From Isoetes taiwanensis (Eukaryota > Streptophyta > Lycopodiopsida > Isoetales > Isoetaceae): 64,000 nt of DNA. The stretch's first letter is position 1. Every line of letters starts with the position of its first letter. Location of the stretch: contig JAJEKV010000002.1 of NCBI GenBank assembly GCA_021234155.1, positions 16,928,041-16,992,040 of the forward strand. Reading direction: 5' to 3'. The notes below the pieces were generated by a model, which saw nothing but the letters and a program-made list of their open reading frames with translations, was not told the origin of the DNA and did no database searches. This document shows, piece after piece, positions 23,444 to 34,505 of the stretch. The translations under genes and the position numbers were made by a program.

Positions 23444-23735
23444 ATTATTTTCTCTCAATAGAAGGTGGTCGCTATGGGTGATACACGTTTGCCCAACCTT
23501 GCTTTGGCCATGGCGATGGGTCCCCAACGCCTCAAAGCCTGCTGGAAGGACAAGCAAGCTCAGTGGTTGCGGTGTACAGGCAAACAGATGCGTACATGTA
23601 AGGACAAAGAAAGATCACAAGGCACTTAAGCTGTACCTAGATGCTACTTTCCTTCGCAAGCTCTGGGATGCAGATGCTCTGATGCGCGTTAAGCTGTCAC
23701 ACTATCAGTAGCAAGTCAATCCTAGGCTCACGAGA
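23444..23735 (+). pseudogene. LINE-like coding fragment, left part (split by element C)
   Basis: A frame with KALKLYLDATFLRKLWDADA and VKLSHYQ, then a stop, then QVNPRLTRE. It runs into the TSD of element C (CGAGA, 23731-23735). The reading continues on the other side of C at 36903 with AHTSTCKPSCP and then the zinc-binding region. It is therefore the left half of a non-LTR retrotransposon C-terminal region, interrupted by C. Confidence 0.6.
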
Positions 23736-25330
23736 TGTGACGTTCCCTGAATATATACGACCCCCGGCCGTATACATACGGGGACTTTCCCCTCCCATGG
23801 CAATCCATCTCGCCATGAGCAGGGCCCTCCGTCTGACCCGGGCCATCTACGTAGAGATGCTTGAGTGAAGGACACGGAGGGGTCATTCGGCCCACGCCTT
23901 CGATGGGCTCCTACGTCGCGGAAGCATGAATACAAGGGTTAGCACACAGCATGAACCATATATAAATAACCACCACGAAGGGTGGCGCATCCATCCAAAT
24001 ACCAACGGCAAAGAATATACATCTGAAACTGAGAAAACACCCCAATCCCCAGGTTCTACCCCGGCTCAGACTCCAGTGAGGATCGACTGACGGCTGGGCC
24101 TCAAGAGATCAGCAGACCGAGTCTTGGCATGGCGTTGGCTGGCATAGAACATCGGCTAGGGTTGTCCACTCCATCCGCCCCTCCTGTGCACACTTTGCAG
24201 ATGGGTCGATTCACGCTATGGCTTCGCTATAGCCTTCCGGAGGCGCAAACTCAAGGTATCACCCTTTTGAGCCTACTCCAGGGTTCATGACGCCCTGGTC
24301 CGATGAGGCAGGTCAGGGAAGTGTCCCCTTCCAAGATCACAGTGGTTCCATGGGTGAGCTAGAGAATACGTTGCCGCATCAGCGACCCCCGCATCCGTAC
24401 CCAACTTACTCACCCTAAATCTACTCAAAGTGCAAGATGCTCCATACGGATCACACCTCTACACCCAGGGAGTGTCAGACCCATACCCGGCCCTCTACGT
24501 GACCAGCTATCAGGCCTAGCCCACTGTAGGAGTCTCAGGAGCCTTGTATGTTCGTGCAAGACCCCACCCCCACTTCACGACCATAGCATCTACGACCCGG
24601 TGGTCTCTTGTACACAGGCTGCATCTAATGGGAATATTACAGGGCTCTATCTAGGAGCATACTATCATACATGAGCTCGAGAGGTCTCTACCCCCCCTTT
24701 AAGTCCCTGTTTAATGGAAGCTACCGAAATACTTCATAGGTATATCACAAATTCCTTAACAGAGCACCATTCATAATTGAAATGTAATCCTACTTACCAG
24801 AGAAGGGTTAATCTCAACAAAAGTGATCAGCAAAGAGAGTACTGAAGTACTATCCTACAATTCGCAAGCTAATCTACTACTAACCCGTGTTTCGGCTGGA
24901 ACCGTTATCATGGGGTGCTTCCATGGTGCTGTAGGTAGGGCGGCAGCAACAGCTAGTGGTTGTTCAGTGATTTTGGTGAGGTCAGCAACAGTACTTGGGC
25001 GCTCAACTGCTCCTTGGGCGCTCAACTGGTTCGATTTTGGCTGATACGAGGGTGGTGATCCACCTAATTGGATCCAAATAGTAGTCCCCATGCTGGCCAA
25101 TCGAGTTTGGCCAGGTGGCGCCTTCCCAAACCATAATTGGCTTAATTATCCTTCTTAATTATTAATTTCCTTAATCATAGGTTATTATCCTTAATGGTTT
25201 AATTAACATAGCTAATTAAATCCCTTTTAGGTCAACCCCCTAGGTTACTATACCCCATGGTAGCGTATCTGTACTGGGTGACGTGTCAATGTATTTATAC
25301 ATATACCGTATAAATACTTGGAACGTCACA
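23736..25330 (-). repeat. 3' LTR of element C
   Basis: 1,595 bp with perfect 11-bp terminal inverted repeats (TGTGACGTTCC). An inverted repeat GTATTTATAC...GTATAAATAC lies near 25288-25316 close to the transcription-proximal end and contains a TATAAATAC motif. It differs from the 5' LTR by several indels, including about 30 bp near 24576. Confidence 0.95.
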
Positions 25331-25343
25331 TTCTCCCCTCCTT
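25331..25343 (-). other. Polypurine tract of element C
   Basis: AAGGAGGGGAGAA on the minus strand directly before the 3' LTR. Confidence 0.85.
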
Positions 25344-25922
25344 AGAATTAATGCTGTCCTCAGCATTAGGGTTAGATAGACTTATAGGATATGATATTAA
25401 AGGAGGAAGGTAATCTCTTATTTCCCGAAAGTAATATATATTAAAACTTTAAAGTTGAAACAGTTTAGGCACCAAGGTGCATTTTCACATGATTATCATA
25501 ATCAAAAAGCTGAAGGACCGAAGTCCAATATCAAAATCTGAGTAACAAGAAACAAAACATGTAGACAAAATAAAACTGAAGAGTTCGGGTCATCAGCAAC
25601 CCTCTAACATGGGCAGGTCACGTACTGCTCACTGGCCTGCACATGTCAGTATATCAGTATATATAATTAGATTGTGGTTGAAGGGACACACCCCCTTATA
25701 ATAAAAGAAAACTCTATCTACCAGGAAACCTATCATGTGTAAGGTTTGCAATTCACTGCAGCATAGGGAATGGTCAAGTTCCCATTGTAGCCGAAATGAA
25801 TGCGGCCTATCAACTATATGCTCTCCAAGCAAGTCGTGGTCGTGTCAACATTGACAGTACACCCCGTCCTAGAGAACACAAAGTGATCTCATCATCGGTA
25901 ACTATTATTATTTACGATGCAT
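25344..25922 (-). other. Noncoding 3' region of element C
   Basis: About 580 bp between the integrase stop and the polypurine tract. No conserved coding frame is recognised. Confidence 0.6.
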
Positions 25923-27229
25923 CTACCCCTCTAGAGCACTACTCTTGGCAATCAAGCTTCCAAGCTTACCGCCGGCTGCGGGGTTGATAGCATCGTTGAT
26001 GGTGCGACCTTGAGATTCCCGCATGAAGTCCGGATAATGCTTGTCAAGGTCTATCTTCATCACCCAAGTAGCATCCTCAACTGGTAAGTGCTTCCACTTA
26101 ACCAAGTATTGCAACATTTGAGTCCTTCTGGTTTGTTTATATGCTCGATCAAGAAGAGCTTCAGGCACTATCTCCAGCTGCTCCTCTGTCATTTCGAGGA
26201 GGGTTGGGGTATCCAAAACCTCCTCTGGATCAGGGGTGTGTTGTTTCAGAAGACTCACGTAAAAGACCTTGTGGATCTTCAAGCGGGGCGGCAAATCCAA
26301 GCGATATGCCTGCTCTCCTACACGCTCAATAATTTTGAACGGTCCAGCCCATCTGGGTGCCAACTTCTTGCAGTTGCCAATCTTAAGCTTGGCTTGTTTC
26401 ACCTTAATCTTAAGCCAAACCGATTCGCCCACCTGAAAAACGCATGGGGTTCTGTGCTTATCGGCTACACTCTTCTGGCGACTGCGTGCAGCTAATAAGT
26501 AACCACGAACTTCTTCGACCAGAGCTTGCATCTCCAAGAGGAGTTGTTGAGAAACTTCCACTTTAGAAACGGGGTTATGCCACGTGTTTGGAGTAAGACA
26601 TTGATAACCATAGTTTATCATAAAGGGAGACATTCTGGAAGACTCCTGTTTCATGCTGTTGTAGGCAAACTCGACCAGATAAATATAGTCAGCCCATTGT
26701 GATTGCTTACTCCACACATAACTTCGCAGCATATCCTCTGTAATGCGATTGGTACGTTCTGTCTGACCATCTGTTTGAGGATGATATGCCGTACTCATAG
26801 CAAGCTTGGTCTGAATGGTGGCAAAGAAATCTTTCCAGAATGCACTTACAAATTTGGGATCCCTGTCTGAAATAATAACTCGTGGCATTCCGTGTAAACT
26901 GAAGATCTCCTTGGCAAATAGAAGAGCAGTATCAAAGGCGGTATCCGTGGTGCGACATGGCAAGAAATGTGCCATTTTCGACAATTTGTCGACCACTACC
27001 ATTAACGCATCATATCCACGGAGAGTTCGTGGAAGGCCGACAATGAAATCCATGGTTATCACTTCCCATTTAGCGTTGGGCACATCCAGAGGTTGCAATT
27101 CGCCTGGAACCCTTAGCTGCTCAGCTTTCGTTTGCTGACACACCTGACATTGCTTAATGTATCTGGCAATATCCTTTTTCATATAAGGCCAGAAATAGCT
27201 GGAGCGAATCTTAAAGTAGGTCTTCATAA
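25923..27229 (-). CDS. Integrase with C-terminal chromodomain (element C)
   Basis: A 434-residue open frame. IARYIKQCQVCQQTKAE is the CxxC half of the zinc finger; its HDTHNSPI half lies just upstream in another frame. The catalytic core has MDFIVGLPR (first Asp), VIISDRDPKF (second Asp) and YHPQTDGQTERTNR (Glu). The GPF/GPY-type region reads LAPRWAGPFKIIERVG. A chromodomain follows at about residues 350-402 (plus about 26020-26180) with LQYLVKWKHLPVEDATW and KHYPDF. Chromodomains of chromoviruses bind modified histone H3 tails and steer integration to heterochromatin. A short tail ends at 25923. The frame is intact but disconnected from RNase H by a frameshift. Confidence 0.93.
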
Positions 27230-27916
27230 AACCTGCGTGTCCAGTATAGGGCTGTTGTGTGTGTCGTGGAGGATTAGTTTACGCACTCCCGAAGTCTCAG
27301 GCACACACAACTTATCTTTGTAATATAACAAGTTGCCTTCTTTCTTATACGAACGGGAAGCTTCACGCTCCTTATCTGTGCGAGCTTCCTTAGCCAAACT
27401 ATCCCAAACTTCACAGAACTCGGGATCCGTGGCCAAGGTCCGTTCTATCTGTTTTCCAAACTCACTAGTGAGTGTAGAAATTGCATTACAATGGGTTCGG
27501 GTTACCAATGGATGGCGTGATAACGCATCCGCAACCACATTGTGCTTGCCAGGCTTATACATGATCTCAAAATCATACTCCTCTAGAAATTCCATCCATC
27601 TTCTCTGACGGAGATTGAGATTTGGTTGGGTGGATAAATAACGGAGACTTTGATGATCCGTATCCAACTGGAATCTTCTACCAAGAAGGTAGTGTCTCCA
27701 TATCCGCAGGGCACGGACAACGGCTAATAATTCCTGATCATGGGTGGGGTATCGCTGCTCCGTTTCGTTCATTTTCTTTGAATCATAGGCAATAACCCTC
27801 CCCTCCTGCATTAGCACTCCACCGGTGGCAATCTTACTGGCATCCGTTGCCACTATTTTATCCTTCTCAGGATCGGGCAATGTGAGAACTGGTGCTGACG
27901 TTAAGGCATCTTTAAG
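27226..27916 (-). CDS. RNase H domain of element C
   Basis: Open frame beginning after a TAG codon at 27914-27916: LKDALTSAPVLTLPD, IVATDASKIATGGVLMQ, YPTHDQELLAVVRALRIWRH, FQLDTDHQSLRYL and KHNVVADALSRH. These are the ordered RNase H motifs. It ends near the integrase HHCC finger, where a one-base shift near 27228 breaks the frame. Confidence 0.9.
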
Positions 27917-28735
27917 CTACTGGAAACTTCCCTGAACCTTTGCCTTCCAGTGCTCCATCCAATCCTTCACCTTCTCATGCTTTGTAAGATTGGTAAGAGG
28001 TGCTGCAATCCTCGCAAAATCCTTTACAAATTTCCGATAATATCCTGCTAATCCCAAGAAACTTTGGACCTCGGAAACATTACCTGGAATAGGCCATTCC
28101 TTTACTGCCTCTATCTTCGCCGGATCTGTAGCAATTCCCTCTGCAGAAATGACATGGCCCAAATAATCGACCTTTGGAGTGGCAAACTTGCACTTAGAGA
28201 ACTTGGCAAAGAGCTGATGACGTCTTAGCTTTTGTAGGGCCAATCTAAGATATTTCTCATGCTCCTCTAGGGTCTTACTGTAGATGAGAATGTCGTCAAA
28301 GAAAATAACAACAAAATCATCCAAGTATTGTCGGAAGACATCATTCATCAGTCGCATGAAAGTCGCTGGGGCATTAGTTAACCCAAAAGGCATAACGGTA
28401 AACTCATAATGCCCATATCTAGTGCGAAAAGCAGATTTATGGATGTCCTCCTCTTTAATCCTTATCTGACGGTACCCGGAGCGTAGGTCAATCTTTGAGA
28501 AATACTTAGCCCCTTGCAACTGATCCATTAGATCATCTGCTCCAGGCAAAGCATAACGATTCTTGATGGTATGCTTGTTGAGTTGCCGATAATCAATACA
28601 TATCCTTACGGAGCCGTCCTTTTTCTTAACAAAAAGAATAGGAGCGCCAAAGGGCGAAACACTAGGTCGAATGAAACCTAGGTTTAGTAACTCCTGAAGT
28701 TGCTTCTTAAGCTCTGCTAACTCTGGGGGGACTCA
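27917..28735 (-). CDS. Reverse transcriptase of element C
   Basis: Upstream part [38 protein letters not shown], then [34 protein letters not shown], the catalytic [11 protein letters not shown] box, and [16 protein letters not shown] is a normal chromovirus-type variant. Intact apart from the frameshift at its start (about 28730) and the TAG at its end. Confidence 0.92.
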
Positions 28736-30716
28736 TACGGTACGGGGCCTTGCTGGTAGGCTTAGTACCTGGCTCTAAAGCTATCTCACATTCTACGCCT
28801 CTAAAAGGAGGAAGCTTCTGGATCTCCTCTGGGAAAAGATCTCTAAATTCTCGGAGAAGATTAGCAATCCCCTGTGGCAAGGTATCGATTTCTTGCTTCT
28901 GTTTAGCATCTGACTCAATGGAGGCAAGTCTAATGACGCAGAGGAGCTTTTCCTTGCGTATAGCTTTATCTAACTGCCCGATGAACATGGACTGCATAAT
29001 AGGGTTGAATGGTTCACCTTTTATGGTCACGCGGGCTCCATTAGCTGCGTTGAAGGTAACTTCCCGTTTCTCGCAGTCTATGTTGGCTTTTGCAGATGCC
29101 AAGAATTCCATACCAACAATGAGGTCGTATTTACCAATATCCATTAACTCGACACCCAAAGCAACTGGTGCACCTGGCAACTGCATCTTGAGATTGATGC
29201 GACGGCCATGAGTATGTCTGACCTTACCACTGGCTAGAGTAACAGGCCTCGGTCGGGACCTTAATGTTTCAAGCTGTAAGACTTGGGCCATTCTAGGAGA
29301 AGCAAAATTATGTGTACTTCCCGTATCCATAAGAATTACAAAAGGCTTACTGTCTACTTGACCTATGGTGGAAATGACAGCAGGCTGACTTTCAGCATTG
29401 CCGGTTTCTATAGCTGCAAGGATATGAGACGCACCGTGAATGTACTCGGGAGCCTCCTCCTCGACAGGTTGTGTTGACTCGAGATCGTCCCAATCGAGGT
29501 CGGCCATGGCCAGCTGGGCAGTCTGCGTGACATAAGGACAATTCTGCATGAAGTGTCCATGCCGCATACACCTGTAGCATGCCTTATCTCGGCGGAGCTG
29601 TTCTCGGGCCTCTTTAGGAATAGACTGTAAGAGGTTCCGAACTTCCTTACCGACATTGTTCTGTTTATCGGCCGTGCTGAAGGTGACTTTCTTTTCCTGG
29701 CGGCCACAAGAGTTTTGCTGAGAGGGCCCCGGACTTGGCGAGCGGGGTTTGTAAGGTGTGGACGGCCGTGGCTGCGAGTATGGAGCAGGACGCGGATACT
29801 GGTTCTTTGGTGTGTCCTCCTCGAGGCTCAATGCTTTAGTCTCGGCCTCTGCAACTGACTTCGGGTCTATGGCCTTAACCATTCGTTTGATTGATGGGGC
29901 CAACCCTTCAATATAACCCTCCACCGCCCTCTTTTCATTCATACCTGGTACATACAGCCTCAGGCGCATAAATTCATCAGTGTAAGCCTGAACTGACATA
30001 CCCTTCTGCTCTAACCTATAGAAGGTCTGAATTTGTTGGCATTTGTGCGCACGAGGCACGTAATGTGACTTAAAAGCTTTAGCAAACTTTTTAAACTTGC
30101 ATCTGCTTCTGTCCAGATGCTTGGCTCTAGCATAGCCCTTCCACCAAATACGGGCAGCTCCTGTAAGGTTTGTGGTAGCAACATTTCCTGTATCCTTTTC
30201 TGTCATGCCATAGGATTTCCCAAACTCCTTCATTTCGTCCAACCAGGACTCTGCTGCATTCAGTCCGCCTCTGGATTTCCCATCAAACTGGGCTAGTTTC
30301 CTATTCTTCCATATACTAGTTATGGCTGTATCAACCGTCTTGCGGTATTCCTTATCCCGGCGCTTTGCATGGTCGCCAGCTGATACGGACGACTCAGAAG
30401 ATACAGAAGTGGCTGATTGTGAGGAGGTGGCGCTATCCCTAGAGGAACTGCGACGACGTTTAGCATGGGACCTCCTCTGTGCAGGTACATGGCTGGTTTC
30501 AGGTGGGGACGGCTGCTGTGTAGGTGGACTTGGCGGTAGCGGAGGTAACTCTGGTCCGTCCTCTTGTATATGCTGGGGCGGGTTGGCATGCAACACATAA
30601 GCTTGCAACTCGCCTAATTGCCTCTTCATTAGCATAAGTTCCTGTTCAGGAGTTAATCTACTGGCATTGGAGGGCGTCTGCCAGGCGGCGTTGCGTGCAC
30701 CGTCTAAATCGAGCAT
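28707..30716 (-). CDS. Gag-protease of element C
   Basis: Start chosen at the ATG at 30716 ([15 protein letters not shown]); the frame is open further upstream, but that text is low-complexity and unconserved. Domains: a Pro/Ser-rich, Arg-rich N-terminal linker; a gag/capsid domain ([50 protein letters not shown]); one CX2CX4HX4C knuckle [14 protein letters not shown]; and an aspartic protease with [15 protein letters not shown] and [11 protein letters not shown]. It ends at [16 protein letters not shown], the usual start of RT, where a frameshift stops it at 28707. Gag and protease look intact. Confidence 0.92.
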   Translation of the reverse strand: MLDLDGARNAAWQTPSNASRLTPEQELMLMKRQLGELQAYVLHANPPQHIQEDGPELPPLPPSPPTQQPSPPETSHVPAQRRSHAKRRRSSSRDSATSSQSATSVSSESSVSAGDHAKRRDKEYRKTVDTAITSIWKNRKLAQFDGKSRGGLNAAESWLDEMKEFGKSYGMTEKDTGNVATTNLTGAARIWWKGYARAKHLDRSRCKFKKFAKAFKSHYVPRAHKCQQIQTFYRLEQKGMSVQAYTDEFMRLRLYVPGMNEKRAVEGYIEGLAPSIKRMVKAIDPKSVAEAETKALSLEEDTPKNQYPRPAPYSQPRPSTPYKPRSPSPGPSQQNSCGRQEKKVTFSTADKQNNVGKEVRNLLQSIPKEAREQLRRDKACYRCMRHGHFMQNCPYVTQTAQLAMADLDWDDLESTQPVEEEAPEYIHGASHILAAIETGNAESQPAVISTIGQVDSKPFVILMDTGSTHNFASPRMAQVLQLETLRSRPRPVTLASGKVRHTHGRRINLKMQLPGAPVALGVELMDIGKYDLIVGMEFLASAKANIDCEKREVTFNAANGARVTIKGEPFNPIMQSMFIGQLDKAIRKEKLLCVIRLASIESDAKQKQEIDTLPQGIANLLREFRDLFPEEIQKLPPFRGVECEIALEPGTKPTSKAPYRMSPPRVSRA

Positions 30717-30979
30717 AAAAAAGGTATAAGCAGATTGGTAGTACATAAAATCCCACATAAGTGTCATTGCGGATCGGGTATAGAGAGAATACAAGAAAGA
30801 AATATAGTGGCAAAGATTCTTATTACAAGAGAAAACTATTATTTCATTAAAGTTCCACACCTTAGTACTGCCAAAAGTTGATACAAGAGTATGATACAAA
30901 AACAAACATGATACAGTGGAGACTTGAAGTTTAACTTACAGACAGCTTAACAACAAAAACAAAACCGAAGAGACCAGGC

Positions 30980-31468
30980 CTAGGGGTTCGCAAATGGGTA
31001 GAGGATTGAGTAGCGAACACTTTCACGTACAGCCCTAACGATCTTGTAACGTGCCCAGGCCTGAACAATAACAGGTTGGTAATCCAGCGTTGGGCTAATA
31101 ATAAGGAGATTGAAAAGCCTCCTTAAAGCATAGAAGATTTGCCACAGGTGGTCGTTGGCATCCTCGAAATCTTCGTGCCTGGACATATCCCAATAGTCCC
31201 ATATGCGGCGAAGAGTTTGCTTCAGGTCCTCGTAGGCTCGTTCCCTGAGAATGCTAACTATCTCCATCCCCTTGGCTGGATCATAGGACTCCCCTGGTGG
31301 TGCAGGTTCTATCTCGTAACCTTCGTCCCATTCCGGGTACTCCCCATATCTTTGGCCATAATCCTGTTCTGGCGGCTCTGGATCATCTCTCCTTATCAGA
31401 TCGGTAATCCTCTCCTCATATTCTTCGAGTGTTTCTTCTGTAAGACGATAAAAATGAATATAGAACAT
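30980..31468 (-). CDS. ORFc of element C, unknown 162-residue protein
   Basis: Open frame in sense with gag, lying directly upstream of it. Acidic N-terminal half (EETLEEYEERITDLIRR, then a Tyr/Glu/Pro-rich stretch) and a C-terminal half rich in aromatic and basic residues (LKQTLRRIWDYWDMSRHED, FYALRRLFNLL). No family recognised. Its position between leader and gag and its sense orientation suggest an element gene rather than host sequence. Confidence 0.55.
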   Translation of the reverse strand: MFYIHFYRLTEETLEEYEERITDLIRRDDPEPPEQDYGQRYGEYPEWDEGYEIEPAPPGESYDPAKGMEIVSILRERAYEDLKQTLRRIWDYWDMSRHEDFEDANDHLWQIFYALRRLFNLLIISPTLDYQPVIVQAWARYKIVRAVRESVRYSILYPFANP

Positions 31469-31871
31469 TGAACAATTTCGTTATGCCCTAAACTCTAACA
31501 GATAGAAGAACACATCATGGAAGAGAACAATCTTAATTGTATTCATTGAGACAATAGTCACAATTGATAAAAAGATGGTATATCATAACTATAGAATGGC
31601 TAGAAATTGCCAAACCAAAATCCTACATCTATACGCAATACAAAATGCGTAATACAATTATTTAAGAGCTAGGTCCTCCCTCTTCATTCGTAGACCGAGG
31701 AGGTGGTGGCGGCGGTCGGTGTCGTAGCAGAGTCACCCCTGGGTCTACTGTGGCAGCCGCAATGGAGGCAACCTCTGGCAGATAAGCAACAGCCAATGGG
31801 GCTGCCGTAAGGAGCTTCATGCTCATCCAGGGTGCAATGTCTTACCCCAAGGCCGTCAGGGCAAGATCCCG
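31469..31871 (-). other. Spacer between ORFb and ORFc in element C
   Basis: About 400 bp with no conserved frame that I can identify. Confidence 0.4.
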
Positions 31872-33050
31872 TCATACGAGTACATAAGTGAACGTACGAT
31901 AGGGAAGCTTCTTGTGCCCGGCCAATGTGGAGAGAGCACGGAGGGTCCACCATGAAGCTTCAGCCTCCGGCCCTAAATCTCGGGCTATAAAAAGAACTTG
32001 CCCCTGTCGAAAAGCTGATAAGAAGAAGCGGGTAAAGTGGTTTCCCAATACCTTCCCTTGCGGGGTCTCTGACGTGGCCACCTCCTTGTCTAAGTCCATA
32101 GGGACTTCTTCTTCCTTGAGTTCTTGCTGCTCTTCCTTCAGATGAGCAGGATTATGGTATAGATCCTCTCCTTCCTCATCCGAATTGGAGGGAACCTCGA
32201 CCATATTAATGTTGGGAACATGAGGTCCCATAGCTGTAAAGGCATCCAGTGAGGGCTGAGAGGTCGGATCCTGCATCACCAGTTCCCGAAGCTGTAACAA
32301 AGTCTCAGCTGGCTCTATGGTGTCCTGACGGAACTGGAGTAACCGCTGCATCTCCGGGGGAAGCTCAATAGGAGCGAAGTCGATGAAGTCATCCATACAA
32401 TACTCCGCTAGCTCATAGAGCACATGGTCCTTACGCCGGCGCTTAAACCCGGCCACCATGTGATAGGTCCAGATGATATCATCCAAGAGAAGATATTCTT
32501 GCCCTTGGTGATACACAACTGGAAGGGCATCCAGCCCTGACAAGCGTGCAGCTTGTTCCCGGCGTGGTGGCATCTCTTCTGCTAATTGCTTCCAACGGCC
32601 GAAGTCGCCCATACCTATATGCTCATCTTCTCCCTCCTCGGAAGATTCAGGGAGTTTGCCTTTCTCTACAGGCTCCACGTATTGATCCATGAGGATGGCT
32701 AGGGCGAAGGCAACCTCAAGGTATTGTCGCCCCTGATGCTGCACAACGGGCAGGTGTTTGCCCCATCTGAGCTTTCCTTTCAGCACATCATACGCATGGG
32801 TGTCGCCCCCTAACATATCCCGGACTACCTCCCGTTCTAGATACAATTGGGGAGGATCCCCAAGAGGAATACACAAAGGAAGCATCTCCTCCATGTAAAA
32901 GTCTAAAAACCCGGCATAATCTGGGTGCCGCTACATATTAGTGATGAGGTCTAGGCGCTGGCATAGCAAGGGCCGCAACAGGTCGAAGGGCACTTGCGGA
33001 TCCCAATGCTCTCCGTCTTGATACCATGCAAGAAGGTCGGTGGCTGCCAT
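31872..33050 (-). pseudogene. ORFb of element C, unknown ~390-residue acidic protein, one stop
   Basis: Starts MAATDLLAWYQDGEHW at 33050 and continues in frame through a single TAG (plus 32931-32933, in TNM*RHPDYAGF) to 31872. From 32894 downstream it is an uninterrupted 340-residue frame. It contains two similar segments, LPVVQHQGRQYLEVAFALAI and LPVVYHQGQEYLLLDDIIW, about 85 residues apart, suggesting an internal duplication of a small domain. An acidic Glu-rich stretch follows (HLKEEQQELKEEEV). No family recognised and no membrane segment evident. Confidence 0.6.
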
Positions 33051-33255
33051 GGCGCTAGAAGGGAGGAGGAAGCAAGAAAAACAGATATGACAAATGAAAT
33101 GAAACTTTGAAGATCCTTTTTAACCCTTTTTATTGTGCTGACGTCAGCATTTTCGTATTTAACACAAAATAAAAGGTTCTTAATACAAAACAAAAAGTTT
33201 TTATTAAATTTCAAAAAAAAAAAATATTTACAATGCGGAAACTCAGCAAGATATG
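33051..33255 (-). other. AT-rich spacer between the H3-like sequence and ORFb
   Basis: AT-rich with an A/T run near 33205-33232. This is the stretch directly downstream of the H3-like stop codon and could be a retained 3' UTR of a captured transcript, but no poly(A) signal is certain. Confidence 0.35.
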
Positions 33256-33674
33256 CTAAGGATGCTTCCCCCGAATCCTTCGGGCGAGGGCTAAATCCTT
33301 AGGCATGATGGTGACCCTCTTTGCGTGGATTGCGCAAAGATTGGCATCACCAAAAAGTGCCACTAGATAGGCCTCCGCAGCCTCTTGGAGTGCCAAAATG
33401 GCAAAAGTCTGGAAGCGGAGGTCGATTTTGAACGCTTGGGCGATCTCCCGAACCAACCTCTGAAAGGGAAGCTTCCGTATCAGAAGTTGGGTTGACTTCT
33501 GAAACTTACGGATCTCCCGTAAGGCGACAGTGCCGGGTCAGTACCGATGGGGTTTCCTCTGTGGAGCAGGGTTAGGAGGCGGCCCCCTTTGTGCAGGCAC
33601 AGTCTTGGCCCCAACATGGGGTTGGGACGCATCCACCCGCTCCTGCCGCCGACTGGAGCTCGCGTTCTTGCCAA
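33256..33674 (-). pseudogene. Histone H3-like sequence inside element C (broken, near full length)
   Basis: On the minus strand the frame reads RKPHRY, then TGA (plus 33538-33540), then [74 protein letters not shown] and [11 protein letters not shown]. This is the whole H3 histone-fold core with all helices. The TGA replaces the Arg codon of the RYRPGT motif. Upstream, LARTRAPVGGR with TTG in place of ATG (33672-33674) resembles the MART start of H3, and a tail rich in Pro, Gln and Arg leads to RKPHRY after one frameshift. The total of about 139 codons fits H3. Loop 1 has canonical H3 length, so the core is not typical CENH3, though the tail is unlike canonical H3. No intron is visible. It lies in sense between ORFa and ORFb, well inside the LTRs. 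Confidence 0.9.
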
Positions 33675-33689
33675 AAGCGCCGACAGTCC

Positions 33690-34505
33690 TTAACTTTTCC
33701 TTGTGGACTTCCGGGCGACGGCCTTCCTCCGGTGCTTCACCGTCGTATGCTCTGTTGGGGTTGGGCCCTGCCCACTCCCAGATGCCCCTTCCCCCTGTGG
33801 GTTCGGCTGGTCTTGCCGAGCCTTCTCCTCCTTCTCCCGTTGGATCCTCTCCTGCTCCTCCCGGAACTCCTGGGCTCTCCTATGGTCTTCTTCAACCTGA
33901 GCGTAATGTTGTGCTACGCTGCGGCGAAGAAGTTCAGCGTGGTACCGGTTGGGCCGCTGACTCATATCAATCTGGATGGTTATTAAATAATCAATGCTGA
34001 TGTCAGGGACCTCCCCCCATATGAAGCTGCGGGAATCCTCATCCCATCGGTATGGGGGAATCTCGATGGCCCTGCCATCTATAACGGCAACACCATCCCC
34101 CAGGTACCGATATTCCCTACCCCGAGCCGCCGTATCGGCTCGTTCTATCTCTCGGCGATCATCCTCCCTGGCCACGTTTCTGATGCGGTCGGCCTCGTCC
34201 CTTATGTCCCCCTCCTCGGTGTGTCCTTCACATTCGGGAGGGTAGAACTTAATCAGCATCATGACCAAGTCAGGTTGCTCGGCCATGGTGTAAGGAAGCT
34301 GGCGGAGGTTCAGTCGGATCAAGAATGGCTCCGAGAAGTGGTAAATAGGATAGGGGATCCTATCATTGTTCTCGAACCGGTTCACCAACTCGTCCAGAAG
34401 TATGTCGATGAGGGCCGGGTCGGTAGCCATGTGCCGGGCGATCAAGGCATAAATCTCGGCTATGGTGAGGGTAGTTGGGTCTGTAGTACTCTTAGTGTTG
34501 GCCAT
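33690..34505 (-). CDS. ORFa of element C, unknown 271-residue charged protein
   Basis: First open frame after the leader, MANTKSTTDPTTLTIAEIY. An N-terminal segment (LIDILLDELVNRFENNDRI, FLIRLNLRQLPYTMAE) is followed by a charged central part, a Glu/Arg-rich helix (EFREEQERIQREKEEKARQ) and a basic tail KHRRKAVARKSTRKS. It stops 16 nt before the candidate start of the H3-like sequence. The ARKST in its tail recalls the H3 N-tail, which could mean part of the captured gene is fused here, but this is too short to be sure. No family recognised. Confidence 0.6.
   Translation of the reverse strand: MANTKSTTDPTTLTIAEIYALIARHMATDPALIDILLDELVNRFENNDRIPYPIYHFSEPFLIRLNLRQLPYTMAEQPDLVMMLIKFYPPECEGHTEEGDIRDEADRIRNVAREDDRREIERADTAARGREYRYLGDGVAVIDGRAIEIPPYRWDEDSRSFIWGEVPDISIDYLITIQIDMSQRPNRYHAELLRRSVAQHYAQVEEDHRRAQEFREEQERIQREKEEKARQDQPNPQGEGASGSGQGPTPTEHTTVKHRRKAVARKSTRKS

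Noticed and set aside
33256-33674. CENH3 identity for the histone-like sequence
   Set aside because: The long divergent tail suggests it, but loop 1 and the ARRIRG end follow canonical H3 rather than CENH3. Left as H3-like pending phylogeny.
33530-34000. Plus-strand Pro/Leu/Ser-rich frames of 131-156 residues
   Set aside because: Antisense to ORFa and the H3-like sequence, which have real protein features on the minus strand.
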